In this document: piece by piece, positions 37,067 through 50,400 of the stretch
How positions within the stretch are numbered: the first letter of the stretch is position 1
Layout: each line of letters begins with the position of its first letter
Source: Nicotiana tabacum
Taxonomy: Eukaryota; Streptophyta; Magnoliopsida; Solanales; Solanaceae
Direction: 5' to 3'
DNA length: 64,000 nt
Assembly: GCF_000715075.1 (NCBI RefSeq)
Contig: NC_134101.1
Span: 149,333,084-149,397,083 of the forward strand
Program-made: the position numbers and the translations under genes
The notes under the pieces: model-generated
Database searches by the model: none
Told to the model about the DNA's origin: nothing
What the model saw: only the letters and a program-made list of their open reading frames with translations

Positions 37067-38656
37067 CATAAATCAACAATACATTATTTTTCCACAATAA
37101 GAAGCCCACGACTCGGCCATAATGCGCACAAAAATTCTAACAAAATATCTGGGAGTGCAAATTCAACAAAATAATATTTCACAATTTAACACTTCGCCTC
37201 AATATGATTTACAACCTTTATAACTCAATATCAATTTCAACAACATGAATTGAAAAGAAATTCATCAAGGGACAACACTTTTTTTTATTCACAACTTCAT
37301 GAAATAAATAGATTTATTCATCTTATTAACTAAATTTCTCATTTAAATTGTATGTAGATAAAATCAATAATGAAATTATTTCCATAAAAATAGCAACTCA
37401 AACAAACATAGAGTTCACATAAAAGTCAAGTAGCAATCGCACCAAATTATCTTATAAAAATAATCTAGACAAATAAGGAATGAGACATGACAAATAAGAG
37501 ATTTAGTAAGTCCCAACAATTTTCCAATTTAATACATAAGGTTGTCTATGAATTTTAACCGATATAATTTGCACATATAAACCAAGTACGTACTCGTCAC
37601 CTCACGTACATGGTTTTCAATCACACAATTTCCACATAAGACTCAATGCCTAAGGGGAAATTCTCCCACACAAGGTTAGGCAAGATACTTACCTCAAATC
37701 ACGCTATCTCAATCCAATAATAGATATTTTTCCTCGATTATCCAACTCTGAATAGTTCAAATCTAGCCAAAAATAATTCAATACAATCAACACAAATTAT
37801 TGGAATCAATCCCATATGAAAATACCAAATTTTGCAATAAAATCCGAATTTAGATAAAAAATTGTCTGTGAGGCACACGTCTCGAAATCCAACAAAAGTT
37901 ACAAAATATGAATGCCCATTCAACCACGAGTTCAACCATACCAAAATTACTAAATTCCAACAACAAATCGATCTCCAAATCTTAAATCTAAGGTATAGAG
38001 AATTTCTTCTTTTTCAACCCAATTCACTAATTTCGTGATAAAAACAACAATAGATTCTTGTATTTTAACCAAAATCGAGTTAGAATCACTTACCCCAGTC
38101 CATATGGTGAAAATCGCCTCAAAAATTGCTTCAATCCGAGCTCCATAGCTCCAAATATGTTAAAAATGGCTGAAACTCGCGATTTGTAATCTGTCCAGGT
38201 AACTCGCAGGTGTCGAATACGACTTATAAATCGCATTTGGTAACAATGATTTGCCTCTGCTTCAGAACACAACATTACTCGTCTTCAGTAAATCAATCAT
38301 AACATTTTGTACAAATGTCCAAATGATGAACGGTTATAATAGTTAGAAACTAGACTCAAAGACCTTTAATTTGTTAGGTTTTGCATCATATAAAACCTTA
38401 TATATATATAGATATGATCGTCCAAAGTGTGATCTTGTGCGTGCTCATTTAGAATTTTAGTCTATCTTGAAATTTTCCAACTTGGCTTAGACTTAGGCTT
38501 CTCCTTAGGCCCCAAATCACTTATAATATACTTCATACACTTATTATCATATCCAATTGATATCCATCATATTAATAGTCCGTCTTTGCACACAAAATAA
38601 TATAATTAGCGCACTTCAACTTTCTTAATAGCTTAAGTACTTCAAATTTTTTTTCT

Positions 38657-39118
38657 TGTTAGTTACTTTTCGTAAATACGAAAACTTAGACAATACCTGG
38701 TAAATAAGTTTAAAATCTCGTATATATACGAAAAAAATTCCCAAATAGAAATATGCCTCCCTAATCTGAAACGTCTCCCATATTTGTTCCGTAACTCACA
38801 ACTCTATTCTCATTGTTATTCTTAAATATATTTTTTGCAAATGTTATGCAAGTTTTTAGAATTAGTTTAACATTATATTCTAGTTCTAGTATATTGAGAT
38901 TTTTTACCTAATCATGCTACATTATAAACCTATTTATACTCATTAGAGAAGCTTTGACTTAATTACTTTTAATATACGCATTTACTAATCATACATAAAA
39001 TCATGATAAATTAGGATCCCTTAATATTAGGTAATTAAATAGGTAGCAATGGATAGCCTTTTAATTTCTAGGTTCTGCACTCATCATATGAAGATAACTT
39101 CTCTCTCATATGAGGGGT
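38657..39118. other. AT-rich spacer between elements C and D
   Basis: About 460 bases with no recognisable gene or repeat terminus. A small inverted repeat 'cgtaaatacg' / 'cgtatatatacg' lies near 38671-38730. It ends at the TG of element D. Confidence 0.4.
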
Positions 39119-42100
39119 TGTCACGACCCAGATTTTTCCCCACCTTCGAAAGTTGTGATGACGCCTACTAATGTGAGCTAGGAAAGCCAAACCTTTAACT
39201 TCTTACCTTATTATCCAATTATTTCTGGTTAACAATTATAAGGCGATAACGTGATAACAACGGAAATTCAAATTTAAGCGGAAGGGAACAATAAAATATA
39301 TGAAAACTGTATCTATTACAAATACTTAAGCCTTAACCACCCAAAAGCTGATGTCACAGTGTCACAGACTGTCTAAGATTGCTACATACAAAGTCTAAAG
39401 AAATAATAGTACATTGTTTCTGAATAAAAGAAAAATGAAACAGGAAATAGGGATAGCGGGAGACGCCAGGGTCTGCGGACGCCTGCAGGTCTACCTTGGA
39501 TCTCCGCATGGACTGAAGGTAGCCTCCACACTATGGTCTAAAAGCTGCTCCGGGATCTGCACATAGTGCAGAGTGTAGTATCAGCACAATCGACCCCATA
39601 TGATGGTAAGTGTCTAGCCTAACCTCAGCGAAGTAGTGACGAGGCTAGGACCAGACTACCAAATAAACCTGTGCAATTCAAATACATACAGCGGAAAAGA
39701 AGTACAAAAATAAGCAGACAAAATAGGAGGGGGAGCATACAGTAGGGGAGAGAACAGTTCTGAATAGAAAGACATCAAATAAATGAAAGAAACAACATAA
39801 CTTGGATACCAACAAAGAATCAGAAATCAATAAATGTACGACATCACCCTTCGTGCTTTTACTCTCGTCCTCACCAAAGCAATCATACAATAAAAATGTG
39901 CACGGCATTACCCTTCGTGCTTTTACTCTCTTTCCTCACCATATAATCAATAAAATCGGCACGGAATAGTACATCGTGCGGCACGACATCACCCTTCGTG
40001 CTTTACACTATTTCCTCACAATAATACACGACATCACCCTTCGTGCTTTACAATCTTTCCTTACAGAACAAACAATGCACGACATCACCCTTCGTGTTTA
40101 ACTCTCTTCCTTACCCAAACAACAATCACAAATAATAGGGCAAGGGAATAAATGAAATTGCAATAAAGATCCTGGCAAGGGAACAACAATTCAAAAAATA
40201 AATCCCAGCAAGGGAGATAACGAATAAATCATCAATAGCCCGGCAAGGGCGACAACATAATGATCTCTTCTCTTTCTCACTTTTACTTCACAACTCGAGC
40301 GAATGCTCTAGAGGTACAATTTTTTACTTACACTTTCACAATTCGTTATATAACTTGAGTCACGCTCCTCAATGTTCATAGGTCACAATTCCTTCCACAA
40401 ACTTTAAACAACAAATAGAAACCACCACTAAGGCATGAAAGATACAACGAAGTCATGATAATCACAATATAAAGACTCACGGGCATGCTAGACACTAGTG
40501 TATAGATTCTCGTCACCATGCCTATACATTGTACTCAACAATTAAAACATAGCAAATAGGACTCAACTCCTAATCCCTCAAGCTAAGGTTAGACCAAACA
40601 CTTACCTCGATGCCACGAACACAATTCACGATTCAATTATAGCTTTACCCCTTGATTCCACCACCAATTCGCTTGTATCTAGTCACAAGTTACTTAATTA
40701 CATTAATAAACGCTAAATGAATCAATTTGAATGCATGAAAATGAATTTTCCAAAGTTTTACCCAAAAAGTCAAAAATCGTCCCCGGGCCCACATGGTCAA
40801 AACCCTAGGTTCGAACCAAAACCCGATTATCCCTTCCCCCACGAACTCAAATATATAATTGGTTTTGAAATCATACCTCAAATCGAGGTCCAAATCGACA
40901 ATTTTTGAAAAACCTAGGTTCTACCCAAAACACCCAATTTCCCGCATGAAAATCATTGATTTTGAGTTGAAATCATGTTAAAAGATGTTAAGAAGTGAAG
41001 AAAATGAGTTAGAAATCACTTACCAACGTTTTGGAGAAGAAATGTTGTTTGAAAAATCGCCTCTTATGTTTTTGGGGTTTTGAAAAATGAAAAATAACTA
41101 AAAATCTGGTCTAAATATACTACTCTCAGATGCCCTGCGCGGACCACACAAAATCAACTGCGGCCGCACAACCCTTCTTGTGTAGTGCAATGACATGTTT
41201 TGGTATTTTGGAAATAACTTTCTCTATAGATGTCCAAATTTTGCTTTCTTTACCTTTCTGAAAACTAGACACGAAGGGCTACAACTTTCATTTTTAAATC
41301 ATCTCAAAATTCCCTGTAGATCAAAAGATAAAGGCTTCCGAAGTCGGACCAGTGAATCTGTGCGGACCGTACAAAATCAACTGCGGCCGCATAGTCACCA
41401 GTGCGGACAACACAAAAACCAGTGCGGACCGCACTAGCAGGTTCAGAGATTTGCACTTCTCTGAACCTCCAATAGCTATGTTTTAAGCCTAAGACATCCC
41501 GGAACCTACCCGAAACTCACCCGAGCCCTCGAGACTCCAAACCAAATGTGCATACTAACTCAAAAAATCATATGGACCTACTCGTGCGATCACATCATCA
41601 AAATAACATGTAAAATCATGAATATAACCTCAAAACTCAACATTTTCATCAAGAACTCTCAAAGTTCATAATTCTTCAATCGGAAGTCCAACTCACATAA
41701 AATAAACTCCGTTTTACACCAAATTTCACAGTTATCTTTCAAATACTATAACAAGTTTGTACCGGGCTCCGGAACCAAAATATGGGCCCGATAACAATGG
41801 TTTCAAACATTAATTCTTTTCTTTATTTCTTAGATAAGTCAGTAAAACAATTTCTTTAAAAATTTGATTTCTAAGGCTTGGGACCTCGGAATTCATTTCC
41901 GGGCATACACCCAAGTCCCATATTTTATTGCGGACCTCCCGGGATCGTCGAAACATGGATCTGAGTCTGTTTGCTCCAAATGTTGACCAAAGTCAACCAT
42001 AATCAAATTTTAACTCTAAAATTTCTATTTCTTATATTTTCACATAGAAGGCTTTCCGGATATAGGTCCGGACCACGCATGTAAATCAAGGTGGTGCAAA

Positions 42101-42170
42101 AAGGAAGTTTTTAGGCCTCAGAACACTGAATTCACTTGCAACACAAGTGATGACCTTTTGGGTCATCACA
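39119..42170 (-). repeat. Element D 3' LTR (3.05 kb)
   Basis: From 'tgtcacgacccag' to 'gggtcatcaca'. It holds a tandem hairpin array (39836-40097), repeats around 'cggcaaggg' (40135-40255), and a GC palindrome block (41130-41440) with two TGCGGCCGCA sites (41159-41168, 41382-41391) and AGTGCGG-a-CCGCACT (41421-41435). The start-like hairpin is near 39625-39652. No coding sequence is supported. Confidence 0.9.
39836..40097 (-). repeat. Tandem hairpin array, element D 3' LTR
   Basis: Five units built on GCACGA-catcaccct-TCGTGC. Unit stems are at 39836-39856 (GTACGA, one wobble), 39900-39920 (GCACGG, one wobble), 39981-40001 (perfect), 40026-40046 (outer mismatch) and 40077-40097 (outer G-T). 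A related stem GCACG...CGTGC with another loop lies at 39959-39979. The 5' LTR copy is at about 48126-48345. Confidence 0.8.
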
Positions 42171-42186
42171 TTCTCCACCTCTAAAA
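42171..42186 (-). promoter_or_regulatory. Element D polypurine tract
   Basis: The minus strand reads 'ttttagaggtggagaa' directly before the 3' LTR. It is close in sequence to the element A tract (aagaggtgaagaa). Confidence 0.8.
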
Positions 42187-43641
42187 CAATCGTTCGTTCT
42201 CGAACAGACATAAGAACGAAGTACTTGAGTCGGGAAAAAGATAGGGATAACGGCTCTGCATATCGGTCTCGAAATCCCAGGTCGATGCCTCAGCGGGTTG
42301 ACCCCTCCACAGAACACGAACAGAAGGAAAACTCTTCGATCTCAACTGATGAATTTGCCGGTCTAGAATAGCTACCGGCTCCTCCTCATAAGACAAGTCC
42401 TTGTCCAACTAGACAGTGCTGAAATCTAACACGTGGGATGGATCACCGTGATACTTTCGAATCATGGACACATGAAACACTGGATGCACGGCTGATAAGA
42501 TCGGTGGCAATGCAAGTCTATATGCCACCTCTCCTACTCGATCATGAATCTCAAACGGGCCAATGGACCTAGGGCTAAGCTTGCCCTTCTTCCCAAATCT
42601 CATCACGTCCTTCACAAGCAACACTCGAAGCAATACCCACTCACCGACCATGAATGCCAAATCATGAACCTTGCGGTCGACATAACTCTTTTGCCTGGAC
42701 TGAGCTATACAAAGCCTATCCTGAATAATCTTGACCTTGTCCAAGGTCTCCTGAACCAGATCCGTACCTAACAACCGAGCCTCTCCCGACTCAAACCATC
42801 CAACCGGAGACTGTCACCGCCTACCATATAAAGCCTCATACAGAGCCATTTGAATACTCGATTGGTAGCTGTTGTTGTAGGCAAACTCTGCTAAAGGCAA
42901 AAATTGGTCCCACGAGCCTCCAAAGTCAATGACACAAGCTCGGAGCATATCCTCCAAAATCTAAATGGTCCGCTCGGACTGCCCGTCCGTCTGAGGATGA
43001 AACGTTGTGCTCAACTCAACCCGTGTGCCCAACTCTCGCTGAACTGCTTTCCAGAAATGTGAGGTAAATTGCGAGCCTCGGTTCGAAATGATAGACTCGG
43101 GTACACCATGAAGACGAATAATCTCCCGGATATAGATCTCAGCTAACCTCTCGGAAGAATAGGAGACTGCCACAGGAATGAAATGTGCTGACTTGGTCAG
43201 CCTATCAACAATAACCCACACTGTATCGAACTTCCTCTGAGTCCGTAGGAGTCCAACAACGAAGCCCATAGTGACCCGCTCCCACTTCCACTCAGGAATC
43301 TCAATCTTCTGGAACATACCACCAGGCCTCTAATGTTCATACTTAACCTGTTGACAATTCAAACACCGAGCCACAAATGCTACGATATCCTTCTTCATTC
43401 TCCGCCACCAATAATGCTACCGCAAATCCTGATACATCTTTGAGGCACCCGGATGAATAGAGTATCGGGAACTATAGGCCTCCTCTAAAATCAACTCTCG
43501 GAGCCCATCCACATTAGGCACACAAACTCGACCCTGCAATCTCAAAACTCCATCATCACCTAAGGTAACCTGCTTGGCACCTTCCGCGCTACACCGTGTT
43601 TCTAAGGACATAAAAATGGGGATCATCATACTGCCGATCAT
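42187..43641 (-). pseudogene. Element D integrase and chromodomain
   Basis: The zinc region (43560-43335) has HPG and an intact CLNCQQV, but stops where B has Gln (DLR*HYW near 43419) and A has Gln (EH*RPGG near 43332). The core (43317-42780) has the first Asp in IVDRLTKSAHF and Glu in TDGQSERT; the second Asp is Asn (ISNRGSQFT). Another stop stands where A has Gln (TI*IL, near 42963). The C-terminal part (42774-42409) has GPFEI and VFHVSMIRKYHGD. A TAG separates it from a well-kept chromodomain (42408 to about 42230: DLSYEEEPVAILDRQIHQLR, VLWRGQPAEASTWDFE). It is catalytically dead as written. Confidence 0.88.
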
Positions 43642-45050
43642 GGATGCGCTCCAATAAAGAAGAACGAGCGACCGTGCAAGCTAACACACGACTGGGCTCA
43701 GAAACATCCAACCTCATGAACTGATTGGCCAAAGCCTGAACATCTAAAGTAAGCGGTCTCTCACCGATCGGAATATAAGCAAGACTGCCCATACTGGTTG
43801 ACTTCCTACTCAAAGCATCAACTACCACATTGGCCTTTCCTGGATGATATAAGATGGTGATATTATAGTGCTTTAACAATTCCAACCACTTCCTCTGCCT
43901 CAAATTTAAATCTTTTTGCTTGAACAAATATTGAAGACTCTTGTGATCCGTGAACACCTCACATGCTACGCCATACAGATAATGCCTCCAAATCTTCAAT
44001 GCGTGAACAATGGATGCCAACTCCTAATCATGAACCGGATAGTTTTTCTCATGAATCTTCAACTGCCGCGAAGCATAGGCAATGAACTTGCCATCATGCA
44101 TTAATACTGCACCAAGTCCAATACGAGATGCATCACAATAGACTATATAAGGCCCTGAGGCTGTGGGAAAAACCAACACTGGTGCCATAGTTAGAGCCGT
44201 CTTGAGTTTCTAGAAGCTCTCCTCACACTCATCTAACCATCTGAACTAGGCACCCTTCTAGGTCAACCTGGTCATCGGGGTTGCGATAGATGAGAATCCC
44301 TTCACAAACCGAAGATAGTAGCCTGCAAATCCTAAGAAAATCCAAATCTCTGTAGCTGATGCTGGTCTAGGCTAGTTCTTGACTGCCTCAATCTTCTTCA
44401 GATCAACCTGAATACCCTCTGCTAATACAACATGACCTAGAAATGCAACTGAACTCAACCAGAACTCACACTTCGAGAATTTAGCATATAACTGACTATC
44501 CCTCAAGGTCTGAAGAACCACTCTAAGATGCTGCTCGTGCTCCTCCCGGATACGGGAATATATCAAAATATCATCAATGAAGAATATCACAAATGAATCC
44601 ATGTAAGGCCTGAACACTCGGTTCATCAAATCCATAAAAGTTGCTGGGGCATTTGTCAACCCGAATGACATCACCAAGAACTCATAATGCCCATATCGAG
44701 TGCGAAAAGCTATCTTAGGGACATAGGATGCCCTAATCCTCAACTGATGGTAGCCAGATCTCAAGTCAATCTTCGAAAATAACTTGGCACCCTGGAGCTG
44801 ATAAAACAAATCATCAATCCTCGGCAATGGATACTTATTCTTGATTGTAACCTTGTTCAACTGCCGGTAATCAATACACATTCTCATCGATCCGTCCTTC
44901 TTCTTAACAAACAACACCGACGCACCCCAAGGCAAAACACTCCGCCTAATAAAACCCTTCTCAAGCAAGTCTTGCAACTGCTCCTTCAACTCTTTCAACT
45001 CAGGCGGGGCCATACGATACGACGGGATAGAAATGGGCTGCGTGCCCGGA
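43642..45050 (-). pseudogene. Element D reverse transcriptase and RNase H
   Basis: The RT frame (within 45436-44372) is the longest in the window and is unbroken from the protease through [38 protein letters not shown] and [14 protein letters not shown], to an intact active site FIDDIL (44570-44581), then [13 protein letters not shown]. It ends at a TAG where A and B have Trp (VKN*PRP). RNase H (about 44370-43642) has stops where B has Gln (LT*KGA, SF*KL). It ends with [21 protein letters not shown] and [16 protein letters not shown]. Confidence 0.88.
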
Positions 45051-45620
45051 GCCAAATCTATGCAAAAGTCAATATCCCTGTCAGGTGGCATACTCGGCAG
45101 GTCTGAAGGAAAAACCTCGAGAAACTCACAAATAACTGGCACAAAATCAATAGAAGGAACCTCAACACTAGAATCATGAACATATGCCAAATAGGCTAAA
45201 TACCCCTTCTCGACCATATGCCGAGCCTTCACATAAGAGATCACACTACGAGTAGAATGACTAGGAGTCCCTCTCCACTCTAAACGAGGTAAACCCAACA
45301 AGGCTAAGGTCACAGTCTTGGTATGACAATCTAAGATAGTGTGGTAAGGTGATAACCAGTCCATCCCCAATATGACATCGAAATCAACCATGTTCAGAAG
45401 AAGCAAATCTACACGAGTCTCAAGACCCCCAATCACGACTATACCTGAACGATAGACTCAATCTACCACAATAGAATCACCCATCGGTGTAGATACATAA
45501 ACAGGAGCACTCAAAGAATCACTAGGCATGACCAGATATGGTGCAAAATAAGATGACACATACAAGTATGTAGACCCTAGATCAAATAACATTGAAGCAT
45601 CTCTATCACAAACAAGAACC
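45051..45620 (-). pseudogene. Element D protease and linker to RT
   Basis: The protease site reads LFDLGSTYLYVSS (about 45595-45550), with Asp kept. The frame breaks at VVD*VYRSG, a CGA-to-TGA change near 45456; F has Arg at this point. It resumes with [29 protein letters not shown] and a linker ([17 protein letters not shown]) that runs on into RT without a break. Confidence 0.85.
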
Positions 45621-47224
45621 GTAGCTGTAATAACTGCATCAGAAGCCTCAACTTCGAGCCTGGCTAGAAGAGCATAACGTCGGGGCTGGGCCCTACCACC
45701 CTGAACTACATCTCTGGAACGACCTGCTGCTGGCCAGCCTCTACCTCTAGCGGCCTGAGCTCCACTTCTAATACCTCTACCTCCACCTCTAGCACCTCTA
45801 CCCCCACCTCTAACTGACTGGGCTGGCTGTGGAATACCTGGTGCCTGAATCATAACACGAGAACCCTGATGCTGAGAGGTACTCGGTGCTCGAGGGCAAA
45901 ACCTAGGAATGTGACCCATATCACCACAAGTGTAGCAAGCCCTCGTCTGCTAAGACTGCTGGCCCTGATGACCTGAATGACCATCCCGAAAACTCTGAAG
46001 TGGCGGTGCACTGATAGGAGCTAGTGGTGCACTGTAGGACTGCTTATCAGAATACTACATTTGAGGACCACGGCTACTTGAAGAACCATGAGAAACTTGA
46101 AGTGCTGACTGAAAAGGCCTAGGAGGATGGCCTCTACCATATGAATCCCTACCTCCAGACGAGGTACCACAGAATTGGCCTGAATGACGGGGCCTATTGT
46201 CCGACCCATGACCACCTCCTTATGACAGAACCATCTCAACTCTCCAGGCCACATTGGCCGCATCCTGGAAAGAAATCTCACTCCCAGCCTCCCTAGCCAT
46301 TTGAAGATGAATCGACTGAATAAGTCTATCAATGAACCTCCTCACCCTCTCTCTTAGTAGGAAGTGTGATGAGAGCATGGCGAGACAAATCGATGAATCT
46401 GGTCTCATACTGGGTAACAGTCGTGGAACCCTGCTGGAGATGCTCAAACTGCCTCCGATAGGCCTCTCTCTGAGTGATGGGGAGAAACTTCTCAAGAAAT
46501 AACTGAGTAAACTGCTCCCAAGTCAAAGCTGGCTATTCGGTTGGTCTAGCCAAACAGTAATCTCTCCACCAAGTCTTGGTGGATCCAGACAAGCGAAAAG
46601 TAGCAAAATCGACCCCATGGTCTCAACTATCCCCATGTTCCTAAGAACCACATGACAGCTGTCTAGATAATCATGTGGATTCTCAGTAGATGCACCGCTG
46701 AAAGTAGTAGTGAAGAGCTTGGTGAACCTGTCCAACCTCCACAAAGCATCAGCGGACATAGCTGCTCTATCGCCGGTCTGAGCTATCACACCCGGCTGAA
46801 CTGATCCAACTAGCTGAACCGCTGGAGTCTAAATCTGGGAAGCTACCTGCTCCGAAGTGCATGTAGCAGGAGTCTGGGCTCCTCCTCCAGCCTGAGAGAC
46901 TGCTGGTGCTACAGGAAGCAAGCCTGCTCGGGTGACACTCTCCATAAGGCCCAATAGATGGACCAGAGCATCCTGAAGAACTGGGGTAACAATAAACCCT
47001 TTTGGGACCTAAGCTGGGCCCATCGGAACTGCTGGGGCCGGAACCTCATCATCAAAGTCGACTTGAGGCTCCGCCACTGGTGCTATTTCTCGGGGCTGAG
47101 TTGTGCCCCTACCTCGGCCTCTAGTACGGCCTCGACCTCGTCCTCACCCTCTACCCCTTGTAGGAGCTGCTGCTGGGGGCTCGAACTACTGGTCAGTGGA
47201 TGAAGAAGCGCGTGTTCTCGCCAT
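45621..47224 (-). pseudogene. Element D gag
   Basis: Start ATG at 47224 (MARTRASSSTDQ), followed at once by a TAG. The capsid-like part includes ALWRLDRFTKLFTTTFSG (about 46740), the WWRDYCLARP and LTWEQFTQLFLEKFLPITQ segments, and VTQYETRFIDLSRHAL. A frame change lies at a GA-rich tract near 46349. The C-terminal part keeps an intact CCHC knuckle (45897-45940: C-Y-T-C-G-D-M-G-H-IPRF-C), then a long Arg/Gly-rich stretch (45830-45700), which suits nucleic-acid binding. Confidence 0.82.
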
Positions 47225-47405
47225 CTGCAAAAGAATAGAGTAGAAATTCAATTAACATTGAGAAACCAGACCGCACGACAAGAGAGAATAAATATGAAAT
47301 TTTTCCTAACTCTGTAGCCTCGAGGGATAAATACAGACGTCTCTGTACCGATCCCTCAAACTCTACTAAGCTTGTCTATGAACTGTGAGACCCATGTAAC
47401 CTAGA

Positions 47406-47417
47406 GCTCTGATACCA
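47406..47417 (-). promoter_or_regulatory. Element D primer-binding site
   Basis: Exact TGGTATCAGAGC on the minus strand, three bases from the 5' LTR border at 47421. The leader to the gag ATG is about 180 bases. Confidence 0.9.
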
Positions 47418-47420
47418 ACT

Positions 47421-50400
47421 TGTCACGACCCGGATTTTCCCACCCTCGGGGATCGTGATGTCACACACTAATGTGAGCTAGGCAAGCCAAACCTTTAACG
47501 ACTTACCTCATTATCCAATTATTTTTGGTTAACAATTATAAGGCGATAATGTGATAACAACGAAAATTCAAATTTAAAAGGAAGACAACAATAAAATATA
47601 TGAAAACTGTATCTATTACAAATACTTAAGCCTTAACCACCCAAAACCTGCTGTCACAGTTTCACAGACTGTCTAAGATTGCTACATACAAAGTTTGAAG
47701 AAATAACTGTACATTGTTTCTGAATAAAAGGAAAATGAAACAGGAAATTGGGATAGAGGGAGACGCCAAGGCCTGCAGGTCTACTTTGGATCTTTGTGTG
47801 GACTGAAGGTAGCCTCCACACTACGGTCCAAAAGCATCTCCAGAATCTGCACATAGTGTAGAGTGTAGTATCAGCACAACCGACCTCATGTGCTGGTAAG
47901 TGTCTAGCCTAACCTCGGCGAAGTAGTGACGAGGCTAGGACCAGACTACCAAATAAACTTGTGCAGTTCAAATATATACAGCGAAAAAGAAGTATAGAAA
48001 TAAGCAAACAAAATGGGAGGGGGAGCATGCTGTGGGGGAGATAACAGTTCCGAATAGAAAGACATCAAATAAACAAAAAAAACAACATAACTCAGATATC
48101 AACAAAGAATCAGAAATCAATAAATGCATGACATCACCCTTTGTGCTTTTACTCTCATCCTCAATAAAACAATCATATAATAAAAATGTACACGGCATCA
48201 CCCTTCGTGCTTTTACTCTCTTTCCTCACAATATAATCAAGAAAATCGGCACAGAATGGTACATCGTGCGGCACGACATCACCCTTCGTGCTTTACACTT
48301 TTTCCTCACAGAACAAACAATGCACGACATCACCCTTCGTGCTTTAACTCTCTTCCTCATTCAAACAACAATCACAAACAATAGGGCAAGGGAATAAATG
48401 AAATTTCAATAAAGATCCCGCCAAGGGAACAACAATTCAACAAAAAAATTTCGGCAAGGGAACATCATTAATAACCTCAACTTCCCGGCAAGGGAGATAA
48501 CGAATAAATCAACAATAGCCCGGCAAGGGCGACAACATAATCATCTCTTCTCTTTCTCACTTTTACTTCACAACTCGAGCGAATGCTCTAGAGGTACAAT
48601 TTTTTACTTACACTTTCACAATTCGTTATATGACTTGAGTCACGCTCCTCAATGTTCATAGGTCACAATTCCTTCCACAAACTTTAAACAACAAATAGAA
48701 ACCACCACTAAGGCATGAAAGATACAACGAAGTCATGATAATCACAATATAAAGACTCACAGGCATGCTAGACACCAACGTATAGATACTCGTCACCATG
48801 CCTATACGTTGTACTCAACAATTAAAACATAGCAAATAGGACTCAACTCCTAATCCCTCAAGATAAGGTTAGAACAAACACTTACCTCGATGCCACAAAC
48901 ACAATTCACGATTCAATTATAACTTTACCCCTTGATTCCACCACCAATTCGCTCGTATCTAGTCACAAGTTATTTAATTACATCAAAAAAATGCTAAATG
49001 AATCAATTTGAATGCATGAAAATGAATTTTCCAAAGTTTTACCCAAAAAGTCAAAAATTGCCCCGGGCCTACATGGTCAAAACTCGAGGTTCGAACCAAA
49101 ACCCGATTACCCATTCCCCCACGAACTTAAATATATAATTTGTTTTGAAATCGGACCTCAAATCGAGGTCCAAATCCCCAATTGTTGAAAAACCTGGGTT
49201 CTACCCAAAACACTCAATTTTCCCCATGAAAATCATTAATTTTGAGTTGAAATCATGTTAAAAGATGTTAAGGAGTGAAGAAAATGAGTTAGAAATCACT
49301 TACCAACATTTTGGAGAAGAAAGGTTGTTTGAAAAATCGTCTCTTATGTTTTAGGGGTTTTGAAAAATGAAAAATAGCTGAACATCCCATCTAAAGATAC
49401 TAGTCTCAGATGCCATGTGCGGACCGCATAAAATCAACTGCGGCCGCACAACCCTTCCTGTGTATTGCAGTGACATGTTTTAGTATTTTGCCATAACTTT
49501 CTCTACAGATGTACGAATTGTGATTTCTTTACCTTTCTGGAAACTAGACACGAATGACTACAACTTTCATATTTGAATCATCTCAAAATTTCCTTGTGTA
49601 TCAAAAGATATAGGCTTCCGAAGTCGGACCAATGAACCTGTGTGGACCGCACAAAATTAACTGCGGCCACACAGTAACTAGTGCGGACAACACAAAAACC
49701 AGTGCGGACCGCACTGGCAGGTTCAGAGATTTGCACTTCTCTGAACCTCCAATAGCCATGTTTTAAGCCTATGACACCCCGGAACCTACCTGAAACTCAC
49801 CCGAACCAAATATGCATACTAACTCAAAAATATCATATGGACCTACTCGTGCGATCACATCATCAAAATAACATGTAAAATCATGAATTAAACCTCAAAA
49901 CTCAACATTTTCATCAAGAACTCTCAAAGTTCATAACTCTTCAATCAGAAGTCCAACTCACATCAAATAAACTCTGTTTTCACCACATTTCACAGTTATC
50001 TTTCAAATACTATAACAAGTTTGTACCGGGCTCTGGAACCAAAATACGGGACCGATAACAATAGTTTCAAACATTAATACTTTTCTTTATTTCTTATATA
50101 AGTCAGTAAAACAATTTCTTTCAAAAATTGATTTCTAAGGCTTGGGACCTCAGAATTCATTTTCGGGCATATACCCAGGTCCCATATTTTGCTGCGGACC
50201 TTCCAGGATCATCGGAACACAGATCCGGGTCCGTTTGGCCAAAATATTGACCAAAGTCAACCATAATCAAATTTTAACTCTAAAATTTTGATTTCTCATA
50301 TTTTCACATAGAAGGCATTCCGGATATAGGTTCGGACCACGCACGTAAATCAAGGTGGGTAAAAAAGAGGTATTTAGGCCTCAGAACACTGAATTCAGTT

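Larger units (their letters stand above)
28778..38656 (-). mobile_element. Element C: gag-only LTR retrotransposon with 3.5-kb LTRs
   Basis: Two LTRs (28778-32247 and 35190-38656) flank a 2.9-kb internal region with a primer site, a gag relic and a polypurine tract, all in minus orientation. No protease, RT, RNase H or integrase motif is seen. It fits the TR-GAG or LARD type of non-autonomous element, which would depend on an autonomous relative's enzymes. A sampled 200-base stretch of the LTRs differs at roughly 6% of positions by eye. I could not find a convincing target-site duplication. Confidence 0.85.
35190..38656 (-). repeat. Element C 5' LTR (3.47 kb)
   Basis: It starts 'tgtgacgacacaaaatccc' and aligns with the 3' LTR to about 38656. 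The last 11 or so bases, ending 'ttaca' in the partner, are altered. It has the same inner features: AAT tract (35676-35764), hairpin array (36775-37066), and start-like hairpin ACCTCG / CGAGGT (35603-35626). The inverted repeat intact in the 3' LTR is broken here near 38200 ('aactcgcag' for 'aagtcgtag'). Confidence 0.9.

Noticed and set aside
28773..38661. Target-site duplication for element C
   Set aside because: Left 'attct' and right candidates do not match, and the outer LTR end is altered, so no duplication can be claimed.
41159..41391. TGCGGCCGCA sites as a CpG island or gene promoter
   Set aside because: They are part of the repeated D LTR, occur in both LTR copies and have no gene downstream.
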